Shown: one piece after another, positions 27,002 to 35,942 of the stretch
Layout: every line of letters begins with the position of its first letter
Position numbering within the stretch: position 1 is the first letter of the stretch
From: Flavobacterium sp.
GTDB taxonomy: Bacteria; Bacteroidota; Bacteroidia; Flavobacteriales; Flavobacteriaceae
Direction of reading: 5' to 3'
NCBI GenBank assembly: GCA_016714905.1
Contig: JADKBW010000015.1
Coordinates: forward strand, 1 to 64,000
DNA length: 64,000 bases
Translations under genes and position numbers: made by a program
Notes under the pieces: model-generated
The model's input: only the letters and a program-made list of their open reading frames with translations
What the model was told of the DNA's origin: nothing
The model's database searches: none

Positions 27002-28099
27002 TTATTGATTAAAATAAAAACCATTTGGTCCAAGACCAACTTCAACAGTTTTCAACAACGTTCCAATTGGATTGGGGTCAAATTGTTCACCCGAGGAAAA
27101 TATTGAAACCTGCCCATTGACAAGAAAACCCTTGGCATCACCCACATATATCTTGTTATTCTTTACAGCGAAACCATAAATTTCCACTACGTCCGCAGTA
27201 AAAGAGGGCGATGTTGGTAATGCTGTGCCTGTCAACGGGAACTTATAAATATCATTACCAACAGTATAAAAAATATGGTCTCCGTAAAGATCCATATGAA
27301 TAATTCGAGCTGAAGCACTTGCCGGAAAAAGAGATTGTATTATTGAATTCGAAATTAAGTTAATCTCTACAATACTTCCAACAGTATTATTTGCAGTATT
27401 GTTGTAGTCAAATTTCCCATTACAGGCCACCCACAAATGATCACCTTCAATTTTCATGGTGTCGGGCATATCTCCCACTTCAATAGTTTCAATCACGCTA
27501 TTCGTTGTGGCATCTAGCACTGAAATAAACTGTCCATTCGTTCCCAAATCATTATGGGCAACGTATAACTTCCCTGCATGTTCTATAATTTTATTGGGAA
27601 AATCATTGACTGCAATAGTCGAAGTAATAGTATTCGACCCAAGATTGATGACCTTTATCGTTCCTGCTCCAGCACCACTTCCCCAGTTGGTCACATACCC
27701 TCTTCCATTGGCAAATGCTATATATCTTGGACTGTCCAAACCAGCAGTGATATCACCCACTTTCACCATGGTGTATCTGTTGACGATTTCAATTTTATTT
27801 GAAACATTGACGACGATGTATGCCAGATTACCATTAAATCCAATGCTCTGCGCCGTGTTTCCCAAAATCGTACCTGGGTTTACGCCCAAGAAAATGTCAT
27901 TTTGGGTTCTGCTTAGGTCAAAAGAAATAAAGGACATGGTAGCATTTATATCCCCAAAGTTCCCTTCATTCAGTACTAAAACACCACTATCAAAATCACC
28001 TTGCGGCACATACGAACTTGGCGTTTCGTCTTCGCTCGAACAAGAGGTAAAAAATACCAGCATCAATAAAGCCAAGGATAACCATTTGTTTGTTTTCAT
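27002..28099 (-). CDS. Beta-propeller surface lipoprotein, BtuG-like (YncE/DUF5074 type)
   Basis: 365 residues. Lipoprotein signal (Cys in FFTSCSSEDE, about residue 20) followed by a seven-bladed-propeller-like repeat body (SPRYIAFANGRGYVTNWGSG, NKIIEHAGKLYVAHND, MPDTMKIEGDHLWVACNGKF). It lies 5 nt after the B12 receptor gene under the same riboswitch. In Bacteroides the propeller lipoprotein BtuG caps BtuB and binds cobalamin very tightly; I infer the same role here. Sequence does not show cobalamin contacts directly. Confidence 0.78.
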   Translation of the reverse strand: MKTNKWLSLALLMLVFFTSCSSEDETPSSYVPQGDFDSGVLVLNEGNFGDINATMSFISFDLSRTQNDIFLGVNPGTILGNTAQSIGFNGNLAYIVVNVSNKIEIVNRYTMVKVGDITAGLDSPRYIAFANGRGYVTNWGSGAGAGTIKVINLGSNTITSTIAVNDFPNKIIEHAGKLYVAHNDLGTNGQFISVLDATTNSVIETIEVGDMPDTMKIEGDHLWVACNGKFDYNNTANNTVGSIVEINLISNSIIQSLFPASASARIIHMDLYGDHIFYTVGNDIYKFPLTGTALPTSPSFTADVVEIYGFAVKNNKIYVGDAKGFLVNGQVSIFSSGEQFDPNPIGTLLKTVEVGLGPNGFYFNQ

Positions 28100-28104
28100 T
28101 TTTT

Positions 28105-29934
28105 TTAAAATTTTAAAATTAGATTCGCTTGAAAATTTCTACCAGGTAAAGGTCTGCCCGGAACGCTTTGGTAGTTTTCGTTCCAACAGTTTAATGTTTG
28201 GAGTCCAAATGAAGAGCGACGATCCTTCCCGAAGGCAAAATAAACCCCAGCATTGGAAACCACATATTCCTTCAATTTTGTATGATTGTCATTTAAAGTA
28301 TAGACCGCACCATTAAAAAGATGTTGAAAATTGAAGCTTAATCGCTTAAATGTGTACAAAAAATTCGCGTTAAACTTATGATATGGAACGTAAGTCAATT
28401 GCGTATCTAAATCTTGATTTGTAGATACCGTGTACGCATAGGTCGATGACAAATTAAAGGTATGCGCTCCGAGTTCTTTTGTCGCTTCCAACAAAAATTC
28501 TGTACCATAACTTTTTACACTTCCAATATTTTCAGGCATCCAAATCCCTCCTATTGGTTTCCATTGAATTAGATTTTCGATGGCATTGTGGTAAACGGTA
28601 GCAACAAGTCTTAATCCTTTGAAATGGAGCTCTTGTCCCAATTCTGTTTGGCTTGATTGCTCTGGTCGCAATTCAGGATTTCCTCCAACCATCCAATACA
28701 AATCGTTGAAAGTGGGGATTCTAAAATTTCTAGAATGATTTAGTTTTATTTGATAGTATTTTGTCAGCGGTGCCTGAATTCCAAATGCATAAAGTAATGG
28801 ACTCTGATAAGCGGAAGTGGATTCTTGACGGAAGCTCGACTCCAAAATCAACTGTTTTGCAAGCGCATATTTCATCAAAACACTAGCGCTTCCAATGGTT
28901 CGGACATTAGATCCAATACTAGTTCCAACGCCTTTCGTTTGATTAAAATCGAATACGGCTTCCATATCTAATTTTGGTGTGAATCGATAGTTAATATTGT
29001 ATTTTCCGATAAAAGTTTCTGCTCTGGAAGTTTCAAAATCATCGAACAAATAGTTGGCAAAATATTGATATTGCTCCGACAGAAAAGCCAACTTGAGTGA
29101 AGATCTCAGTTTGTCATTAGAGTATATCCAATCGACCAAATTCCTGCTATTAAAATCGTGATACTTACTCTTTGAGGTCGATGCGATTGTTCCTGAAAAA
29201 TGACGCTCACTATCAAAAAATTGACTGTAGAATTTGACCATATTTCGAGTACCAAAGCGATAGCCAACACTAACATTCAAGCTTGTATTGTTAAATTGTC
29301 CATTCTCATTTTTCTTGCCGTTGGTTCCTAGATATTCATAGTCATTTTCTGAGCTGTTTCGAGAAAGACTAATATTAACCGCATACTTTTCATTCGAAAA
29401 CATTGTCTTACAATTTAAATCAAGGGTATTAAAACTACCGTAATTTGTGATCAGCGTTGTATTGAATTGATTCTTGAAAGTTAATTCATTATTTAAATGA
29501 ACACTGCCGCCAATGGCACTGCTGCCATACATCGCACTTCCACCTCCAGCTCGAACGGTGACATTCTCAAAATCCCTTGTGGTAATTGTATTAAAATCGG
29601 TTTGTCCATTGAATTGTGAATTGATATTAATCCCATTCCAAATCACCGCCGTTTGCTGCGCCGTTGTTCCCCGAAAAGAAGGAGACGACACCATGCCCAA
29701 ACCATTTTGCTTGAAATAAATCACCGAATTGTATTGCAGCAAGTTCGTCAATGAAGATTGATTTCTTTCGATAATCGTATCGTTAAGTTTTTGTACCGCT
29801 AAGGAATTTGAATATTGCTGTAACTGAAAATCACTCACAATCACTTCACGCAAACTGACAATAGAATCCTGTTGCGCAAAAATCACTTGGCACACGAACA
29901 AAACACAAAATAAACTCAGCTTTTTAATAGTCAT
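28105..29934 (-). CDS. btuB: TonB-dependent vitamin B12 receptor
   Basis: 609 residues, outer-membrane 22-strand barrel with N-terminal plug. Signal peptide MTIKKLSLFCVLFVCQVIFA, plug segments LREVIVSDFQ, PSFRGTTAQQTAVIWNGINI and NVTVRAGGGSAMYGSSAIGG, and a barrel ending in an aromatic residue (ANLILKF). About 600 residues fits BtuB and is shorter than SusC-type receptors. A cobalamin riboswitch immediately upstream identifies the ligand. Operon with the propeller lipoprotein gene. Confidence 0.92.
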   Translation of the reverse strand: MTIKKLSLFCVLFVCQVIFAQQDSIVSLREVIVSDFQLQQYSNSLAVQKLNDTIIERNQSSLTNLLQYNSVIYFKQNGLGMVSSPSFRGTTAQQTAVIWNGININSQFNGQTDFNTITTRDFENVTVRAGGGSAMYGSSAIGGSVHLNNELTFKNQFNTTLITNYGSFNTLDLNCKTMFSNEKYAVNISLSRNSSENDYEYLGTNGKKNENGQFNNTSLNVSVGYRFGTRNMVKFYSQFFDSERHFSGTIASTSKSKYHDFNSRNLVDWIYSNDKLRSSLKLAFLSEQYQYFANYLFDDFETSRAETFIGKYNINYRFTPKLDMEAVFDFNQTKGVGTSIGSNVRTIGSASVLMKYALAKQLILESSFRQESTSAYQSPLLYAFGIQAPLTKYYQIKLNHSRNFRIPTFNDLYWMVGGNPELRPEQSSQTELGQELHFKGLRLVATVYHNAIENLIQWKPIGGIWMPENIGSVKSYGTEFLLEATKELGAHTFNLSSTYAYTVSTNQDLDTQLTYVPYHKFNANFLYTFKRLSFNFQHLFNGAVYTLNDNHTKLKEYVVSNAGVYFAFGKDRRSSFGLQTLNCWNENYQSVPGRPLPGRNFQANLILKF

Positions 29935-29978
29935 AATTTCAGAATCTTTTTCCCGAAGATTCGATATTCGTTACAAAA

Positions 29979-30149
29979 AAGGCAGGTCTCCTGGCTTGCG
30001 TCTTGTTGTTTACCTTCCCATCCGCCAACGCGAACAGTGGTCTTGTAGTTAACAACAAGCTTGATAGCTTACAGTTGCGGGAACAGCTTAGGTCTTGAAC
30101 CTAATTCCCTTTTAATGTGAATTGAAATAGTCAACTCACAACCTTAATT
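29979..30149 (-). ncRNA. Cobalamin riboswitch
   Basis: Read on the minus strand: AAAAGGGAATTAGG, then TTCCCGCAACTGTAAGC (complement at about 30067-30083), then ACCACTGTTCGCGTTGG, GATGGGAAGG and the 3' B12 box AAGCCAGGAGACCTGCC (complement at 29981-29997). These are the conserved blocks of the AdoCbl riboswitch in order. Downstream, GAATCT and AGATTC (29942-29962) can pair just before the btuB ATG and may be the expression platform. Expected effect: high B12 turns off btuB and the propeller gene. Confidence 0.95.
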
Positions 30150-30155
30150 CGAGGG

Positions 30156-30163
30156 CAAAGATA
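30156..30163 (-). promoter_or_regulatory. -7 element for the riboswitch transcript
   Basis: TATCTTTG on the minus strand, exact TAnnTTTG, placing transcription start a few nt before the riboswitch 5' end. No clear TTG at the usual distance. Confidence 0.5.
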
Positions 30164-30192
30164 AGTTTATAAAAGGGAATTAAAAATAAAAT

Positions 30193-30224
30193 TTGAAATA
30201 TAAAATGGATTACTGCTACCTTTG
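30193..30224 (+). promoter_or_regulatory. Bacteroidota promoter for btuFCD
   Basis: TTG at 30193-30195, 21-nt spacer, TACCTTTG at 30217-30224: perfect consensus. It is outside the riboswitch and on the other strand, so this operon is not directly riboswitch-controlled. Confidence 0.62.
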
Positions 30225-30246
30225 TTCACTTTGAAAAAAAATGGTC

Positions 30247-31389
30247 ATGAAAAAACTTTTTCTGAATTTCGTCTTACTTTCTTTTGCACTAATTGCAGTT
30301 GGTTGTAAGCAAGATTCAGGGAAACCAAGTCAAAGTATTTCTACTCAAGTCAATCACATCAAATATGCCAAAGGTCTTGTGATTTATAAGCACAAAGGCT
30401 TTATGATAATGACCATTAAGAATCCATGGCCCAATGCTGGTAAAGCATACATTTATATTTTAAAAGAAAAAACGGGAGTGATTCCGGACAGTTTAAGAGA
30501 ATTTCCAATTATTAATATTCCACTCCAAAAAATTGTCGTGACCTCAACGACGCACATTCCATCATTAGAAATGTTAGGCGTCGAAAACACGCTCATTGGT
30601 TTTCCTCACACCGACTATATTTCATCTGAAAAAGTGAGAGAACAAGTTGATAATGGCAAGATAAAAGATGTCGGCTCGGACCAGAGTTTGAACACCGAAC
30701 TTCTCATCGAACTCGCTCCTGATGCGCTAGTCGGGCATGGAATCGACAATAACAATCCAACATTCGACAATTTGCAAAAAAACGGATTAAACGTAATTAT
30801 CAATGGCGATTGGAACGAATCCTCACCGCTAGGTAAAGCCGAATGGATCAAATTCTTCGGGGCACTTTATGGATTAGATGCTAAAGCAAATTCCATTTTT
30901 AAATCGATTGAAACCAATTACAAAAAGTCACTTCAGCTTACTCAAAATATAAAGAACAAACCGACCGTTTTTTCAGGAGCAATATTCGAAAATCAATGGT
31001 ATATGCCGCAAGGTAACAGTTGGGGCGCACTTTTTCTTAACGACGCAAACGCTAATTACTTATGGAAAGAGACCAAAGGAACGGGTAGTCTTTCACTGTC
31101 ATTTGAGTCCGTTTTATTGAAAGCGGTAAATGCAGATTTTTGGATTGGTCCGGGAGAATTTACTTCATTAGCAGCAATGGCATCGTCCAATTCGCACTAT
31201 ACTCAATTTAAAGCTTTTAAAACAAAAAAAGTATACGCTTACAGTACGAAAAAAGGAAAAACTGGTGGAATTATTTATTATGAATTGGCACCCAACAGAC
31301 CTGACTTAGTTTTGCAGGATCTTGTCAAAATTTTACATCCTGAACTACTGCCCAACCACCAACTGTACTTCTTTGAACAGCTAAAATAA
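30247..31389 (+). CDS. btuF: Periplasmic B12-binding lipoprotein (BtuF-type)
   Basis: Substrate-binding component of an ABC importer, 380 residues. Lipoprotein signal with Cys in LIAVGCKQD. Cluster A-2/BtuF-FhuD fold: KIVVTSTTHIPSLEMLGVEN, DVGSDQSLNTELLIELAPDA, and YELAPNRPDLVLQDLVKILH near the C-terminus. ATG 30247 (MKKLF) is preferred to 30241 for the signal peptide. Siderophore binding is the alternative, but the divergent riboswitch-controlled btuB makes cobalamin likelier. Stop codon abuts the permease start. Confidence 0.87.
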   Translation: MKKLFLNFVLLSFALIAVGCKQDSGKPSQSISTQVNHIKYAKGLVIYKHKGFMIMTIKNPWPNAGKAYIYILKEKTGVIPDSLREFPIINIPLQKIVVTSTTHIPSLEMLGVENTLIGFPHTDYISSEKVREQVDNGKIKDVGSDQSLNTELLIELAPDALVGHGIDNNNPTFDNLQKNGLNVIINGDWNESSPLGKAEWIKFFGALYGLDAKANSIFKSIETNYKKSLQLTQNIKNKPTVFSGAIFENQWYMPQGNSWGALFLNDANANYLWKETKGTGSLSLSFESVLLKAVNADFWIGPGEFTSLAAMASSNSHYTQFKAFKTKKVYAYSTKKGKTGGIIYYELAPNRPDLVLQDLVKILHPELLPNHQLYFFEQLK

Positions 31390-32421
31390 ATGACAAAGTA
31401 CTCGAAACATAGGACACTTTTCGTTTTGCTATTTATTGTGGCATTGTTTCTATTGTTTCTCGATATTAGCTTTGGCTCGGTGACGATTCCACAAAAAGAA
31501 ATATTGAAATCGCTGACTGGCGGCCATTCTTCAAAATCAACTTGGGATTACATCATCATCAATTACCGACTTCCAAAAGCCATCACAGCCATTTTAGTTG
31601 GAATGGGACTTTCAATCAGCGGATTGTTGATGCAAACACTTTTTAGAAATCCTCTTGCGGGGCCTTATGTTTTAGGGTTGAGTTCAGGCTCTAGTTTAGC
31701 AGTCGCGTTGGTCATTTTAGGTTCTAGTTTTATGCCGCCAATGTGGAGTGCAATCTTTGTTTCTTCCTACGGGATTATTCTCGCCTCTTGCCTCGGAAGT
31801 ACCGCGGTCCTACTTGCTGTTTTGTTTGTGTCACAGCGACTACGCGATACAATGGCGATACTCATTGTCGGCTTGATGTTTGGCAGCTTTACCAGCGCTT
31901 TTGTTGGCGTACTTGCCTATTTTAGTTCGGCTGAGCAGCTGCAAAAATTTACTTTTTGGTCGATGGGGAATTTAGGAAACTTGTCGTGGGATTCCATTTT
32001 AATTTTAACCATCGCTGTATTTATAGGATTAGTGATTAGTTTGGCTACTATCAAGCCTCTGAATGCTTTATTGTTAGGCGAAAATTATGCGCGAAGCCTT
32101 GGATTGAATTATGAAAAATCGAAGCTACTCATCATCATTGCGACCAGTATTTTAGCGGGAAGTATTACAGCCTTTGCGGGACCAATCGCTTTTATTGGTT
32201 TAGCAGTCCCGCATGTCGCAAAACTACTTTTTAATACGAGTAATCATCGCGTTCTATTTTGGGCAACCCTCTTAATCGGATCGAGTTTGATGCTATTGAG
32301 CGATCTTATTTCCCAGATGCCTGGAAGCGATTTTACACTTCCAATAAACGCGATTACCTCAATTATTGGTGCACCAGTCGTGATTTGGTTATTGGTTCGA
32401 AAACGAAAAATGATGTACTAA
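31390..32421 (+). CDS. btuC: FecCD-family ABC permease (BtuC-type)
   Basis: 343 residues, ten transmembrane helices. Family segments IINYRLPKAITAILVGMGLS, LMQTLFRNPLAGPYVLGLSS (including the conserved NPLA.P..LG motif) and AFAGPIAFIGLAVPHVAKLL (coupling helix region). Forms the inner-membrane channel of the importer. Starts directly after btuF; its stop overlaps the ATPase start (TAATG). Confidence 0.92.
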   Translation: MTKYSKHRTLFVLLFIVALFLLFLDISFGSVTIPQKEILKSLTGGHSSKSTWDYIIINYRLPKAITAILVGMGLSISGLLMQTLFRNPLAGPYVLGLSSGSSLAVALVILGSSFMPPMWSAIFVSSYGIILASCLGSTAVLLAVLFVSQRLRDTMAILIVGLMFGSFTSAFVGVLAYFSSAEQLQKFTFWSMGNLGNLSWDSILILTIAVFIGLVISLATIKPLNALLLGENYARSLGLNYEKSKLLIIIATSILAGSITAFAGPIAFIGLAVPHVAKLLFNTSNHRVLFWATLLIGSSLMLLSDLISQMPGSDFTLPINAITSIIGAPVVIWLLVRKRKMMY

Positions 32422-33203
32422 TGGAAAGCAAAATCGTACTTCAAACAGAAAACCTCAGCATTGGTTACCAACAGCAAAGAAAAGTAAATTGTATTGCTAA
32501 AGGCATTGACTTAACTTTAAGAGAAGGGAAATTATTGGCACTTGTTGGCGCTAACGGAATTGGAAAATCGACCTTATTGCGAACCATAACTGGTATTCAA
32601 AAACCTTTAGAAGGACAAATTCTTTTAAACCAACAGCATCTGCAAGAATTTGATTCATTGACGCTTGCAAAAGAAATGAGTCTGGTTTTGACTGAAAAAT
32701 TACCGCCGAGTAATCTTACGGTCTATGAACTTATTGCATTGGGACGACAGCCCTACACCAATTGGATTGGCACTTTATCAGTTAACGATACAGCAAAAAT
32801 TGAAGAAGCGATTGCGTTGACGCAGACGCAAGCCTTAATCGACAAAAGGCACTATGAAATTAGCGACGGTCAATTGCAAATTGTAATGATTGCAAGAGCA
32901 CTTGCACAAGACACCCCAATAATTGTATTGGATGAGCCAACAACTCATTTAGATTTACAACATAAAGTTTCGCTTTTCAAACTGCTCAAAAAGCTGACGC
33001 AAGAAACCCAAAAATGCATCCTTTTTTCCACCCACGATATCGACATGGCGATTCAATTGAGTGATGAAATGATTGTCATGACGGAAGGAAAATGCATTCA
33101 AGATTCCCCATGCAACTTAATCGCAAAAGATGTTTTTGGGTCCTTATTTCAAGATGAAAATATTTCATTTGATGTTCAAAAAGGAAAGTTCATTTTCAAT
33201 TAA
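32421..33203 (+). CDS. btuD: ABC transporter ATPase (BtuD-type)
   Basis: 260 residues from ATG 32421, which shares one base with the permease stop; a longer frame upstream lies inside btuC and is not used. Walker A GANGIGKST, Q-loop region near MSLVLTEKLPPS, signature ISDGQLQIVMIARAL (LSGGQ variant), Walker B IIVLDEPTTHLDL and switch HDIDMAI. Powers cobalamin import with btuF and btuC. Converges with the methyltransferase gene (4-nt overlap). Confidence 0.93.
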   Translation: MESKIVLQTENLSIGYQQQRKVNCIAKGIDLTLREGKLLALVGANGIGKSTLLRTITGIQKPLEGQILLNQQHLQEFDSLTLAKEMSLVLTEKLPPSNLTVYELIALGRQPYTNWIGTLSVNDTAKIEEAIALTQTQALIDKRHYEISDGQLQIVMIARALAQDTPIIVLDEPTTHLDLQHKVSLFKLLKKLTQETQKCILFSTHDIDMAIQLSDEMIVMTEGKCIQDSPCNLIAKDVFGSLFQDENISFDVQKGKFIFN

Positions 33204-34809
33204 GATTTTCCTCTCAGTAGATTGATACTTACGGTAGCCACTTCAGAATCGGGAAACTTTCTAAAAAAATTGGGGTCCGGAAACAATCCAGATTCTGCAG
33301 CAATCTTATTGAAGACATCAATTTCAACAATATATTGATCGGAAAAACCATGAGTCGCATCGTAGGCAGTCGCTGCAGTTTTACCAATATTTCTTGCTGC
33401 AATTTCAGGCGCGATGGTATGCAACTCAATCAACAGCAAACCATATTTACTGACAAATGGAGACCATTTTAGAAGATGTTCGAGTAGATTGTCTTCTACC
33501 TTTTTTGTACTAATCAGCATACCGCGATGCGCAAATGCTCCCGTCGAAGAACTTACTCTGTCATTGGTTTCATACGAAGGATTTTCCCAAATTCGATTGT
33601 GATCCAAAAACGTACGAACGTTTAGCAATTCTTTCAAATCGATGTCATAGTTTTCCGATAAGTCTTGTGCCAATAAATCAGGTCTTCCGATATCGCCCCA
33701 AATCACTTTCGCCCAAATATCTGCTTTGATTAAGTTGGCTCTGGTCACCTTTAATGCCGCCTGATTGTAATCTACACCAACCAAAAAAAAGGGATATTCA
33801 TCTAACATTTTTCCTCTTAATGTTTGACGGTCTATTACTTCAAAAATATGCTGCAAAAAGGCACCATTGCCACAACCCATGTCTAAGATTCCCTTGGGTT
33901 GTTGCTCAATAGGGAGATTAAACATTTGAATTAAAATTTCATCGACCACTTTAAAATAGGTTTCATGTGCTCCGCCACTTCCCCAAACATTCATTTCTCT
34001 ATCTACATGAATTTCGTCAGAACCGTCAGGCTGCATTCTAAGAATAGCAGGATTTCCAAACGTCAACTCGTCAATCTTAGCAAAAGTGGGCAAATAGGAT
34101 ACGGTTACGCCATAAGAAGCGGCTCTTTTGCAAAAAACAATCCCGTCTCTGTAAATTGATAATTACCGTTTTTCTCGGTAAACCAGCCTAAAAAAGCGAG
34201 AAAATCTAAAATTTTAATAAATAGTTCAGGTGATTTGTGAAATTCCTCCGGTCGAAAAGAAAGCTCCATAAAATACTTATGAAACATCCCATTCATTCCC
34301 AAACGCACAATCGTGGGACCCACCAAATAACCTTCAATATGTTTTAGAATTTGATGTTGAATCTCATTTACCTCTTCATTTTCAGAAAATACAATTCCGT
34401 AATTGGCTTTATATTTTTCAAAAATTGTATTGAGTTTATGGAAAGGTTCCTCTTCAAAAAGACGAGGATGGTATTGTGTTGAAAAATGCAATAAATCGAC
34501 TACATCTTCATACAAATAAAAATAAGAAAAAGCTTTTTCGCTCTTGGATGAAAGACCAAATCGAATCGATCCTTGATCTTCTGCATGATAGGTGAGAAAA
34601 CCCTGTGAACACAAAACACGCAAGCCAACATGAAGATAGCCTTTATTGGCCTTAAACTCAGAAGTCAGTTCCTCTAAAGTGGCCGTTTTTTTATCCAATA
34701 GAAATTTAAGGACCCCTTTTTTGTTTAGTGAAACTGCAACGGGCGCAGTGGCAAGTCCATCAAGATGCCTAAAAATGGTACTTCTAAGATTACTTTTGTT
34801 TGTTATCAT
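33200..34809 (-). pseudogene. Class I SAM-dependent methyltransferase (one gene split by a frameshift)
   Basis: Two frames, 34105-34809 and 33200-34093, form one gene. The upstream part is a winged-helix/dimerisation-like region (TLEELTSEFKANKGYLHVGL). The downstream part carries the SAM-binding motif GILDMGCGNGAFL near residue 305. At about 34125-34128 the minus strand reads GCAAAAGAGCC; one more A would give FAKRAASYGVTVSYLPTFAK and join the frames into about 536 residues. Substrate unknown; the layout resembles polyketide/O-methyltransferase architectures. Probable sequencing error rather than two genes. Confidence 0.8.
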
Positions 34810-34850
34810 TTGGACACTATTTAGAAACTTATATCCAAATATAGAAAAAA

Positions 34851-35300
34851 CTACAACCCGATTTGTCTTTTTGCCTCTCCAATAACAAAGGCACAGGAAT
34901 TCGCTAAGTTATAACTTCGCACCAAGGGTGAAATTGGAATCTTGAGATGGTTGTCAAATTTTGCCAAGACCTCAGCACTCAAACCCACACTTTCTTTTCC
35001 AAAGACCAACCAATCACCATCTTGAAATTGAGTTTCCAAATAGGATTTTGTGGCATGAGAACTTAGCAGGAATACTCTTGATTTATCTGGAATAACAGCC
35101 ATCCACTCCTCGACATTTTGGTATTCCTTCCAATCCAAATGTACCCAATAATCTAAGCCAGAACGTTTGAGATTCTTGTCTGTTATTTGAAACCCGAATG
35201 GATGGATGAGATGCAAACGACTTTCGGTTCCGACACAAAGTCGACCGATATTTCCGGTATTGTTTGGTATTTCTGGTTCTACTAAAACGATGTTAAGCAT
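34851..35300 (-). CDS. trmL: tRNA (cytidine(34)-2'-O)-methyltransferase
   Basis: SPOUT-family knot methyltransferase acting on the wobble base of tRNA-Leu. 149 residues, the short single-domain form. Motifs VLVEPEIPNNTGNIGRLC (N-terminal), WLVFGKESVGLSAEV and KIPISPLVRSYNLANSCAFV (trefoil knot with SAM site). Eleven nt downstream of the pseudouridine synthase gene, same strand, so an RNA-modification pair. Confidence 0.93.
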   Translation of the reverse strand: MLNIVLVEPEIPNNTGNIGRLCVGTESRLHLIHPFGFQITDKNLKRSGLDYWVHLDWKEYQNVEEWMAVIPDKSRVFLLSSHATKSYLETQFQDGDWLVFGKESVGLSAEVLAKFDNHLKIPISPLVRSYNLANSCAFVIGEAKRQIGL

Positions 35301-35310
35301 TAGCTATTTT

Positions 35311-35880
35311 TTAAATTGTAAATTCTGCTACTTCCACGACTTGTCCTGATTGGAGATCATTTAGGTGTATGTTTCCGATTCGAACTCTCACCAAACGAAG
35401 CGTTGGAAAACCAACAGCCGCAGTCATTTTTCGGACTTGTCGAAATTTGCCTTCATTAACGGTAATCGAAACCCAAGACGTTGGACCATGTCTTTCATCC
35501 CGAATTTTCTTGGCTCTCGGTCCGAAGTTTGGCTCGGATTCTATTTGATGAACAGTGCAAGTTTTAGTCAAATACTTAGTGCCTTCAAATCCGATTTCGA
35601 CGCCTTTTGAAAGTTGCATGATGGCATCTGGTGTAATCAGGCCGTCAACCTGAACGTAGTATTCTTTATCCACCTTACTGCTGCAGATATAATCACTGAT
35701 TTTACCATCGGTGGTAATCAAAAGCAAACCTTCAGAATCTTCATCCAATCGACCAATGGCCATTGTTCCTGGAGGAAAATCAAATAATGAACCTAACAAT
35801 TTCTTGTTCCGTTTTAGTTCATACTTAAACTGACTTAAATAACCATAAGGCTTGTGAAGAATAAAATGTTGCTGTTTCAT
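35311..35880 (-). CDS. Ribosomal large-subunit pseudouridine synthase (RsuA/RluE family)
   Basis: 189 residues without the S4 domain, typical of RluE. Catalytic Asp in GRLDEDSEGLLLIT; other family segments HKPYGYLSQF and VNEGKFRQVRKMTAAVGFPT, then LVRVRIGNIHL. RluE modifies U2457 in 23S rRNA in E. coli; the exact target here is inferred. Likely co-transcribed with trmL. Confidence 0.9.
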   Translation of the reverse strand: MKQQHFILHKPYGYLSQFKYELKRNKKLLGSLFDFPPGTMAIGRLDEDSEGLLLITTDGKISDYICSSKVDKEYYVQVDGLITPDAIMQLSKGVEIGFEGTKYLTKTCTVHQIESEPNFGPRAKKIRDERHGPTSWVSITVNEGKFRQVRKMTAAVGFPTLRLVRVRIGNIHLNDLQSGQVVEVAEFTI

Positions 35881-35894
35881 AAACGTACAAAAAT

Positions 35895-35924
35895 AAAAAG
35901 ACCGTCAACATGGACGGTCTTTTT
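35895..35924. terminator. Terminator (mainly for the DUF4476 gene, minus strand)
   Basis: AAAAAGACCGTC and GACGGTCTTTTT stem lying just after the DUF4476 stop and before the RluE-like gene. Confidence 0.75.
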
Positions 35925-35942
35925 ATGATTTTATTTATCGAA

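Noticed and set aside
27456..28316. Long plus-strand frame of 286 codons antisense to the propeller lipoprotein
   Set aside because: It is a shadow: codon pattern and homology belong to the minus-strand gene, which has a lipobox and operon context.
32259..32420. N-terminal extension of the BtuD ATPase frame
   Set aside because: It lies inside btuC; ATG 32421 overlapping the btuC stop is the natural start.
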